DNA of 11,372 bases from Chitinophagaceae bacterium (GTDB lineage Bacteria > Bacteroidota > Bacteroidia > Chitinophagales > Chitinophagaceae), in NCBI GenBank assembly GCA_030151745.1, contig JASLDA010000473.1, positions 1 to 11,372 of the forward strand. Direction: 5' to 3'. Shown piece by piece: positions 5,880 to 11,372 of the stretch (its first letter is position 1; every line of letters begins with the position of its first letter). The notes under the pieces are model-generated. The model saw nothing but the letters and a program-made list of their open reading frames with translations. It searched no databases and was not told the DNA's origin. The position numbers and the translations under genes were made by a program.

Positions 5880-7700
5880 TCAGGTTTTGGGTTGTCCGCC
5901 TGCTGCGGCATCCATGGCTGCCAGGCGGGCGCGGGCACGCTGCACATACGTGCTGCCCGGGTAGTCGATAAGCAGCTGCTCGTAGAATTTACGGGCCTCT
6001 TCCGGCTTGTTGAGCTTCTGATCATAGATTTCGGCGCTGCGGAACACGGCATCGTCCGCGAGCACGTCTTTGCCGTAGTTCGTATACACCATTGCCAGGT
6101 ACTCCAGGGCCTTGGTGAAATCGCCCTGCTTGCTTGCCAGCGTGGCGCGCAGCATCAGCACATCGTCCTGCAGCGGATGCTTCGGGTACAGCTGGTTGAT
6201 GCTGTCCAGCGTCCGGAGCGCCGCCGCATACTGGTGGCGGAACAGGAGCAGGTCCGCATGGGCGAACAGGAGCAGGGCTGCATTATTGCTGTCGGGCGTA
6301 TTCTCCGTGATCAGCACCGAAAGGTTGAGCGCGTCATTGGCGATCAGCTCCGAGGTGGATGCCTTCAGCACGTTCAGCTGTCCCTGGGCCCAGGCGAAAT
6401 CGCCGCGGTAGTAAGCGAGGCGGGCATTGCGGAAGCGTGCATCCTCGCCCAGCATATCTTCCCGGAACGCCTTGTCCACCTGGCTGTAGGTCAGCGAGGC
6501 TTCCCAGACCTGCCCCAGGAGCACGAGGTAGTCTCCGAGCTGGAGCTTGGCCCGGCCGATGAAGTCCCGGGAGGCCGAAGGCTCGGCGATCGCTTTTTCC
6601 AGGATGCCTACTGCCTTGGCCGGGCTGTCGTCGTATTCGGCTTCCAGCGTGGCAAAGTCCCGGGCCAGGTCGGAAGCCTGGTATTGAGGATAGTCTTTCA
6701 GGAATTGCTCGTATTCGGCTTCGAGGCTTTTTACCTCCGCTTTGCTGACCACGGCCGCGTCGGCGATCTTGCGCTGGCCGATGCCCAGCCGTTGGGCGCG
6801 GGCCAGGGTATAGAACGGATGGTCCGGGCCCCTTTCGATGATATTCTCCAGGGTCTTGCGTGCGATCTCGTGCTGGCCTTCCTTATCGGCAAGCTGTGCG
6901 AACTGCAGCAGCCCCTGGCCGTTTCCCTTGCTGCGGGCATCGAGGGCTTCCACCTGGATGCGGGCGCCTTCCCAGTCGCCGCGCTGCGTGTACAGCCAGG
7001 TCAGGATCTCGGCGAACCAGGTATTGTCGGGCTGCAGGTTGATCTTGCGGATCAGGGCCTTCTGGGCTTGCTGCAGCTTGAGGGGATCGTCGCCCATCAT
7101 TTCCAGCATGCTGGACTTCATATCCTCCGCCCCGTTCGGGCCTGGACCGCTCACCAGGATGGCGTCGATCGCATTGGGAACATCGCCGGCGCGGGCGTAG
7201 AGCCGGGCCAGGGGAGCTGCGTAGACATATGGGTTCTGCAGCTGAACCCGGGCCTGCTCATATACCTTGATCGTATAGTCTTCGCGCCCGGCGGCGCTGA
7301 AGGCCGTAGCCAGCTGCTGGGTAACGATCTCTTCCCCCGTTACCGTCTTGATGGCCGCGTCGAATTGCTCGAGGGCTTTCTTTTCCTTGCCCGCCCCCGC
7401 GTAAGCCCGGCCCAGGTCGACGTACAGGGTAGGATTGAAAGCCAGGCGGATCTGGGCGCCCGCGAGCTCGAGAGCTGTTTTGTAATCTTTTACCTGCATC
7501 AGCGCCTCAAAGTAATCGGCATACCGGGCATTGTCCCGGGGGGCTGCCTCGTAGGCTGCGCGAAGTCCCCGGATGTCCCGCTGTTCCGAAAGCGGCTCTA
7601 CATGCGAGCTGATGGTGCCGCCGGTACTGCCCGGCTGGGAATAAGCAGATGCGCCTTGCAGCAGCAGGCCGGCCAATAGCAGGTTGCGGAAAAGACTCAC
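5880..7700 (-). CDS. Secreted/periplasmic tetratricopeptide-repeat protein
   Basis: A 606-residue protein with an N-terminal signal peptide (SLFRNLLLAGLLLQGASAYSQ, cleavage near residue 20), so probably exported to the periplasm or envelope. The rest is helical repeats of TPR type: YADYFEALMQVKDYKTAL, LYVDLGRAYAGAGKEKKALEQF (about 90-115), ARLYARAGDVPNAIDAI, and a C-terminal run with ALRTLDSINQLYPKHPLQDD and KFYEQLLIDYPGST, which resembles BamD/YbgF-like TPR units. A central block (LGDYLVLLGQVWEASLTYSQVD...EDARFRNARLAYYRGDF) looks like a family conserved in Bacteroidota; its role is unknown to me. The start is GTG: a TAG lies two codons upstream in frame, so no earlier start exists. It is the first gene of the minus-strand run. 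TPR proteins usually scaffold other proteins; no partner is shown here. Confidence 0.88.
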   Translation of the reverse strand: MSLFRNLLLAGLLLQGASAYSQPGSTGGTISSHVEPLSEQRDIRGLRAAYEAAPRDNARYADYFEALMQVKDYKTALELAGAQIRLAFNPTLYVDLGRAYAGAGKEKKALEQFDAAIKTVTGEEIVTQQLATAFSAAGREDYTIKVYEQARVQLQNPYVYAAPLARLYARAGDVPNAIDAILVSGPGPNGAEDMKSSMLEMMGDDPLKLQQAQKALIRKINLQPDNTWFAEILTWLYTQRGDWEGARIQVEALDARSKGNGQGLLQFAQLADKEGQHEIARKTLENIIERGPDHPFYTLARAQRLGIGQRKIADAAVVSKAEVKSLEAEYEQFLKDYPQYQASDLARDFATLEAEYDDSPAKAVGILEKAIAEPSASRDFIGRAKLQLGDYLVLLGQVWEASLTYSQVDKAFREDMLGEDARFRNARLAYYRGDFAWAQGQLNVLKASTSELIANDALNLSVLITENTPDSNNAALLLFAHADLLLFRHQYAAALRTLDSINQLYPKHPLQDDVLMLRATLASKQGDFTKALEYLAMVYTNYGKDVLADDAVFRSAEIYDQKLNKPEEARKFYEQLLIDYPGSTYVQRARARLAAMDAAAGGQPKT

Positions 7701-7716
7701 CGTCTAAAATTACATA

Positions 7717-7746
7717 CAGCAAGGCCTGGAAGCCCAGGCATTGCTG
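7717..7746. promoter_or_regulatory. Hairpin in the leader of the TPR gene (12 pairs, one mismatch)
   Basis: CAGCAA (7717-7722) pairs with TTGCTG (7741-7746), and GCCTGG (7724-7729) pairs with CCAGGC (7734-7739). One G/A mismatch separates them, and the loop is 4 nt (AAGC). The structure ends 16 bp before the GTG start of the TPR gene. A partial -7-like element (TATTTTAA, minus strand, 7747-7754) abuts it, so the hairpin could form the very 5' end of the mRNA or act as a protein-binding palindrome. Confidence 0.65.
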
Positions 7747-7781
7747 TTAAAATACCTGAGGCCGGTGGAATTCCATATCAT

Positions 7782-7794
7782 GCTCCCCGGGGCG
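7782..7794. repeat. GCTCCCCGGGGCG direct repeat, copy 1
   Basis: This 13 bp sequence, with the palindromic core CCCCGGGG, recurs exactly at 7900-7912. Both copies are in the 224 bp region between the divergent TPR and kinase genes, 118 bp apart. This copy lies upstream of the presumed TPR-gene promoter. It is a candidate operator; high local GC makes chance less unlikely than it would be elsewhere. Confidence 0.45.
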
Positions 7795-7880
7795 CCGCAG
7801 TATCCCGGTGTCGAAGCGCTGTTCCGCAAGGGACCCTGCTGTATCATTCGTCGTTCTCTAGCGGTATGACAGGCTTGAGT

Positions 7881-7888
7881 TAAATTTG
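7881..7888 (+). promoter_or_regulatory. Candidate -7 promoter element for the histidine kinase gene (TAAATTTG)
   Basis: TAAATTTG matches the Bacteroidota TAnnTTTG consensus exactly, 36 bp before the kinase ATG. It predicts a leader of roughly 30 nt that would include the second GCTCCCCGGGGCG copy. No convincing -33 TTG was seen at the usual distance. Confidence 0.5.
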
Positions 7889-7899
7889 TAGTCTGTCTG

Positions 7900-7912
7900 G
7901 CTCCCCGGGGCG
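7900..7912. repeat. GCTCCCCGGGGCG direct repeat, copy 2
   Basis: Second exact copy of the 13 bp palindrome-centred motif at 7782-7794. It lies between the candidate -7 element of the kinase gene and its ATG, where a bound protein could block transcription or a stem could form in the leader. Confidence 0.45.
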
Positions 7913-7924
7913 GCAGATTAAATC

Positions 7925-9145
7925 ATGAGTTACGCAGCGAATGCGCCGGCAACCGGGGATCCGGCCGAGCAGGAACAGCTTCGGCTGGAAGCCTTGTATT
8001 CCTATAACCTGCTCGATACCCTGCCCGAGCAGGAGCTCGACGATATTACCCGGCTGACCTCGTCCATTTGCCAGATGCCGATCTCGCTTATCACCCTGAT
8101 CGACTCGGACCGGCAATGGTTCAAGTCCCAGCACGGCATCGCCGGTACGGAAACGCCGCGGGAACTTGCGTTCTGCAACTATACGATACAGAACCCCAAC
8201 GAGATCCTGATCGTGCCGAACGCGCTGCAGGACGAGCGTTTCCGGGATAATCCCTTTACGCTGGGCGAGCCGCACGTCATTTTCTACGCCGGCGTGCCGC
8301 TGGTCAATGAAGACGGATATGCGCTGGGTTCGCTCTGCGTCATCGACGACAAGCCGCGCACGCTCAGCGAGCTGCAGCTGCAGACCCTGAAGGCGCTGGC
8401 CCGGCAGGTTGTGGGGGCGTTCGAGCTGCGGCGCACCAACCAGGAGCTGGAGGAAAAGCGGCGGAAGCTGCAGGAGGCATACGAGGACATGGAAGCCTTT
8501 GCGCGGGTAGTAGCCCACGACCTGAAAGGCCCCTGCACCAATATCTACCTGATTGCCGAGCTGTTGAAAAAGGCCGCCGAGCAGGGCCCGGAGCACCTGC
8601 AGACCCGCCTGGCTCTCCTGAGCGACTCGGCCCTGTCGATGAGTCGCATGGTGGACGACATTCTGGATTTCGCAAAATCCTCTTACCGGCAGCAGCCGCT
8701 CGAGCGGCAGGACGTGGCGCTCGGCGAGCTGGTGACCGAGGTATGTCGCATGAACGGATTTCCCGAAGGCAGCGTGCTTTTCGAAGGGCCGCTCGGGAGC
8801 TGCAGCTCGTACCGGATCCTGCTGAAGCAAATCCTCCTGAATCTGATCGGCAACGCGCTGAAGCATGCGAATGTCGCACAGCCGAAAGTGCGCATCAGCT
8901 GCCGCGAGGACGAGGGGCTCTACGAAGTCGCCGTAGCCGATAACGGTACCGGGATGACCGATGAAACCAAGGCCCGGGCTTTCGAATTGTTCTACACTAC
9001 GGGCCAGGAAACCGCGGCAAAGGTCAAAGGTCACGGCATCGGGCTTTCGACCGTCAACACGATGGTAAAGCGCCTGGGCGGCACAGTGCGCATCGACACC
9101 GAGCTGGGCAAGGGTACCACCGTGCGGTTTACGATGCGGAAGTAG
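7925..9145 (+). CDS. Soluble GAF-domain sensor histidine kinase
   Basis: A 406-residue cytoplasmic sensor kinase with no signal peptide or membrane helices. Residues about 20-170 form a GAF domain of the type common in Bacteroidota kinases (ALYSYNLLDTLPEQELDDIT, then PISLITLIDSDRQWFKS, FCNYTI, FYAGVPL, and YALGSLCVIDDKPR). A short coiled coil (about 170-190) links it to a HisKA dimerisation domain with the phospho-acceptor H198 in AHDLKGP. The HATPase domain has the N box LLNLIGNALKHA (N310), the G1 box DNGTGM (339-344), the F box FELFYTTG (353-360) and the G2 box GHGIGLS (369-375), so the catalytic set is complete. An in-frame TAA at 7919-7921 makes the ATG at 7925 the first possible start. 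No response regulator adjoins it, so the partner is unknown; the GAF ligand is also unknown. Confidence 0.95.
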   Translation: MSYAANAPATGDPAEQEQLRLEALYSYNLLDTLPEQELDDITRLTSSICQMPISLITLIDSDRQWFKSQHGIAGTETPRELAFCNYTIQNPNEILIVPNALQDERFRDNPFTLGEPHVIFYAGVPLVNEDGYALGSLCVIDDKPRTLSELQLQTLKALARQVVGAFELRRTNQELEEKRRKLQEAYEDMEAFARVVAHDLKGPCTNIYLIAELLKKAAEQGPEHLQTRLALLSDSALSMSRMVDDILDFAKSSYRQQPLERQDVALGELVTEVCRMNGFPEGSVLFEGPLGSCSSYRILLKQILLNLIGNALKHANVAQPKVRISCREDEGLYEVAVADNGTGMTDETKARAFELFYTTGQETAAKVKGHGIGLSTVNTMVKRLGGTVRIDTELGKGTTVRFTMRK

Positions 9146-9201
9146 GCGCCCATCCTTGCGCGTCCCGCTTTTTGCCAGGACGGATACTAAGCTTTTGACG
9201 G

Positions 9202-9225
9202 AAGCCGCTGCATTAAAAGCGGCTT
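9202..9225 (+). terminator. Possible weak terminator hairpin after the histidine kinase gene
   Basis: AAGCCGCT (9202-9209) and AGCGGCTT (9218-9225) are perfect 8 bp arms around 8 nt, 56 bp after the kinase stop. No T-run follows, so termination is uncertain. The right arm overlaps the left edge of repeat copy B. Confidence 0.35.
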
Positions 9226-9311
9226 GCTTCGGGCGCTCCGGTCCTGTGACGATCCATGGAATTCCCGTCTTTTCAGGGCCGCACCTCGCAATGCACATTA
9301 TAGGGCCCGCC
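9222..9311. repeat. Dispersed intergenic repeat, copy B
   Basis: Partner of 1632-1720, same orientation. Shared exact blocks are GCTTGCTTCGGG (9222-9233), CGGTCC (9239-9244), CATGGAAT (9255-9262), CCTCGCAATGC (9284-9294) and CCCGCC (9306-9311). The blocks keep their order and nearly their spacing, which argues against chance. Unlike copy A, no long hairpin follows on the right, but a short one abuts on the left. Confidence 0.7.
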
Positions 9312-9600
9312 TTCCTCCTGCTGACCGAGGTCACCGTAAGTCGTGATATAATTCTGGAAGTCAATGTATTGTAACCTGGGTGCGGCTCCAGGGAAACGGA
9401 GTAGCCGAAGCAGGATTTTAAAGGGCAATATGCTGTCGCTCAGAGGTATTGTGCCGGTATTTCGGACTCATTCATGGGGATGCGGCCTTTGAGCCTTGCC
9501 CAGCCTGCATTTGGGGAGTTTGTGTCTATCTGATTATTTATCAGCCCGTTAACGGCACCCGGATAACGAGGCGCTGACATTTTCACTGTATATGCCGCAA

Positions 9601-9608
9601 TAATTTTG
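9601..9608 (+). promoter_or_regulatory. Candidate -7 promoter element for the T9SS protein gene (TAATTTTG)
   Basis: TAATTTTG matches TAnnTTTG exactly, with TTTT about 17 bp upstream as a poor -33. It predicts a leader of about 85 nt. The leader is strongly AT-rich and has no Shine-Dalgarno sequence before the ATG at 9700, as is usual in Bacteroidota. Confidence 0.5.
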
Positions 9609-9699
9609 CATTACAGAGTTTTATGTTCATCCAATTGATAATTAGCTTTTACTGATTAAACGAATTTATATAGTTAAATAATAAACAATTCATAAACCA

Positions 9700-11298
9700 A
9701 TGAGTAATTCTCGACTTCTAACGAAGGCACTAGCCTTGGCGGCGTTGTCCGGTATCGCAGGCGTAGGATCGGCTAATGCACAGTACACCAACTATTTCAG
9801 CAACCAGGTGTTTAGCACGGCAACGACTTCTCCTTTGGGGGGAACTTTTAACGGCGGCACATACAGTGTCGCGAACCCGAACAATGCAGCCATAACCCTG
9901 TATACCGGCCAGCCGGGCTCTCTCCCTTCGGGCGCCGGCTTCCCGGGGAACCTGAACATGCTCACCCTGAACAGCGGCGGGGCCAGCACTACGATCACAG
10001 TAAGCTTTTCAACGCCCCTGACGCCGGCGGACCATATCTATGTGGAGGACCTGGATAACAGCGAGGTTGCCACCTTCACCTTCTATGATGCGTCCAGCAA
10101 TGTCATCAATACTACCAACTTCAGGGCCAGTGCCATATCCACGAACTTCAACGGGACATTCACGCTGACCAAGAACAGCACCAATATCAGCATGTCAGGA
10201 GGAGCAGGCCTGCAGTCCGAGCCGGTGCTGGAAATCATCCCGAACGTAGTGGTGAACTCGTTTACGATCACGTTCACGAACCCGAATAACGGCGGCTTCG
10301 GCGTGTATTTTGGCCGGAATATTCCTATCCTGACCCAGTCGCTGTCTACCGCGACCATCACCCGGGGACGCTCCGCGACGCTGACCTATACCTTAAGCGG
10401 CATCAATAACAACCCCATCTACCAGCTGGGGTTTGTGAACAGCTTGCCGTCCGGCTGGAAGATTGCCGGTACACCCGCCGTTACAGGTACCCTCGGTACC
10501 CTCACCGCGCCGGCCAACGGATCTTCCGTCACGCTGAGCAGTGTAAATAATTCGTTTGTTTCCAGCTCCGGAATCACTTCCGCCACCTGGACGGTCGATG
10601 TTTCGAATGCCGACGGGCAGATGAACAGCTCCTGCTCCGGCAATCCTGTGGCCTTCAGCAACCGGAGCACGAATTACACGGCGAGCAGCACGGTGCTGTC
10701 CAACAACGTTTCACCCGTCTGCTTTACCGTGGTGGCGCCCCTGCCCCTGGAGCTGAGTTCCTTCACCGCAGCTCCGGAAGCCTGCGCTGCGGCGCTGCGC
10801 TGGGAAACCGCGTATGAAGCCCAGCTTGCCGCCTATGAGATCGAGCGCAGCCAGGACGGCCGGGGCTGGACCCGTATCGGCAGCGTGCAGCCGGGAAACA
10901 AGGGCCTGCCGCAGCAGTACAGCTTCACCGATGAGAGGGCTCCTCAGGGCGCCCTGATGTACCGGCTGCATATCCTGGATATGGGCGGCGCCTCAAACTA
11001 CAGCCCGGTCGCCTCGCTGCGCACTGCCTGCCCTGACGGCAGCGGCGCGTTTACGATAGCTCCGAACCCGGCCCGCACGGCGTTCAGCTGCAGCTTCGCA
11101 AGCGTCCCGGCTCCTGCTGCGCAGATCCAGGTACAGCTCAGCGATCTGGCAGGACGTAAGGTAGCCACCCTGAACGCGGCCTCCCGCAGCGGTGCCGTAG
11201 CCGGCTTTGCCCTGCCCCAGCTGCCGGCAGGCCTGTACCTGCTTCAGGCCACCGTCGACGGCAGCCCCGCAGGCAGCGGGAAGCTGATCCTTCAGTAA
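9700..11298 (+). CDS. T9SS-exported surface or secreted protein with C-terminal sorting domain
   Basis: A 532-residue protein with a signal peptide (charged start, LALAALSGIAGVGSANA, cleavage before Q28). Residues about 28-205 are rich in Ser, Thr, Asn and Gly, suggest beta structure, and match no family I recognise. Residues about 210-345 (TITRGRSATLTYTLSG...SLPSGWKIAGTP) look like an Ig-like or DUF11/DUF7933-type adhesin domain. Residues 348-440 (LPLELSSFTAAPE...LRWETAYEAQLAAYEIERSQDG...YRLHILD) are the fibronectin-like module that often precedes T9SS tails. Residues 450-532 fit a type A sorting domain: APNPA (454-458), LSDLAGRKV (480-488), LPAGLYLLQ (508-516) and GKLILQ at the end. Such proteins cross the outer membrane through T9SS, after which the tail is cut and many become lipopolysaccharide-anchored. 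An in-frame TAA lies 12 bp before the ATG. The specific role is unknown; adhesion is a guess. Confidence 0.9.
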   Translation: MSNSRLLTKALALAALSGIAGVGSANAQYTNYFSNQVFSTATTSPLGGTFNGGTYSVANPNNAAITLYTGQPGSLPSGAGFPGNLNMLTLNSGGASTTITVSFSTPLTPADHIYVEDLDNSEVATFTFYDASSNVINTTNFRASAISTNFNGTFTLTKNSTNISMSGGAGLQSEPVLEIIPNVVVNSFTITFTNPNNGGFGVYFGRNIPILTQSLSTATITRGRSATLTYTLSGINNNPIYQLGFVNSLPSGWKIAGTPAVTGTLGTLTAPANGSSVTLSSVNNSFVSSSGITSATWTVDVSNADGQMNSSCSGNPVAFSNRSTNYTASSTVLSNNVSPVCFTVVAPLPLELSSFTAAPEACAAALRWETAYEAQLAAYEIERSQDGRGWTRIGSVQPGNKGLPQQYSFTDERAPQGALMYRLHILDMGGASNYSPVASLRTACPDGSGAFTIAPNPARTAFSCSFASVPAPAAQIQVQLSDLAGRKVATLNAASRSGAVAGFALPQLPAGLYLLQATVDGSPAGSGKLILQ

Positions 11299-11318
11299 GC
11301 GCTGAAGCCGATCGTGGT

Positions 11319-11363
11319 CAATAAAAAATGCCGCCCGGGTATCCCGGGCGGCATTTTTTATTG
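11319..11363. terminator. Bidirectional intrinsic terminator, perfect 21 bp stem
   Basis: Arms 11319-11339 and 11343-11363 are perfect reverse complements around a TAT loop. The GC-rich core (GCCGCCCGGG) is flanked by an A-run on the left and a T-run on the right, so it can terminate transcription on both strands. It begins 20 bp after the stop of the T9SS protein gene. Confidence 0.95.
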
Positions 11364-11372
11364 AACCGGAGA

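Larger units (their letters stand above)
9146..9699. other. Gene-free stretch between the kinase and the T9SS protein
   Basis: No convincing gene. A 72-codon frame (9156-9374) runs through repeat copy B and has no recognisable motif. Contents are a small hairpin (9202-9225), copy B of the dispersed repeat (9222-9311), about 280 bp with nothing I can name, and an AT-rich promoter and leader region (about 9590-9699). Base composition drops sharply in the last 110 bp, as expected for a strong Bacteroidota promoter. Confidence 0.6.

Noticed and set aside
5850..7679. 609-codon plus-strand frame opposite the TPR gene
   Set aside because: It shadows a gene with a clear signal peptide and TPR units; composition is biased and no motif is seen.
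7880..9364. 494-codon minus-strand frame opposite the histidine kinase
   Set aside because: The kinase on the other strand has every catalytic box in order; this frame is a codon-bias artefact.
9156..9374. 72-codon plus-strand frame after the kinase
   Set aside because: It overlaps repeat copy B. Copy A in the same relative frame keeps only scattered residues, and the copies contain non-triplet indels, so coding is unlikely.
9371..9425. Possible riboswitch suggested by clustered GGGAAAC and GC-rich segments
   Set aside because: I could not match it to the cobalamin, TPP or SAM consensus, and pairing is weak. It is also about 275 bp from the next gene.

Overview
The window looks like chromosomal DNA from a GC-rich member of the Bacteroidota, probably Chitinophagales or Cytophagales, though the genus cannot be settled by eye. 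Four observations point there: a protein ending in a type IX secretion (T9SS) sorting domain, TAnnTTTG promoter elements, genes lacking Shine-Dalgarno sequences with AT-rich leaders, and a short ComEC without the C-terminal hydrolase domain. Seven protein genes are supported. No tRNA, rRNA, CRISPR array, transposase or phage gene was recognised.

Layout. A pirin-family cupin gene (107-823, +) converges on a RimL-type N-acetyltransferase gene (861-1424, -). A gene-free, repeat-rich stretch follows (1425-2031). Next come three minus-strand genes, in transcription order: a secreted TPR-repeat protein (7700-5880), the DNA-uptake channel ComEC (5713-3647) and the bifunctional purine enzyme PurH (3555-2032). 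A 224 bp divergent intergenic region (7701-7924) separates the TPR gene from a soluble GAF-domain histidine kinase gene (7925-9145, +). A second long gene-free stretch (9146-9699) precedes a 532-residue T9SS-exported surface or secreted protein (9700-11298, +). That gene is closed by a perfect 21 bp stem terminator that should work in both directions.

Function. These are mostly separate housekeeping or accessory functions rather than one pathway: purine synthesis, DNA uptake, envelope-associated TPR scaffolding, sensing, protein acetylation and secretion. PurH has its own TAnnTTTG element, so it need not depend on comEC transcription. The kinase has no response-regulator gene beside it in this window.

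The least explained material is non-coding. A roughly 90 bp degenerate repeat occurs in both long gene-free stretches. A 19 bp-arm hairpin lies directly after its first copy. Two loci carry 7-bp-periodic repeats, one with inverted 13 bp arms. A 12-pair hairpin sits just before the GTG start of the TPR gene, and a 13 bp GC palindrome occurs twice in the divergent promoter region. I found no convincing new multi-gene system; these repeats are the best leads.
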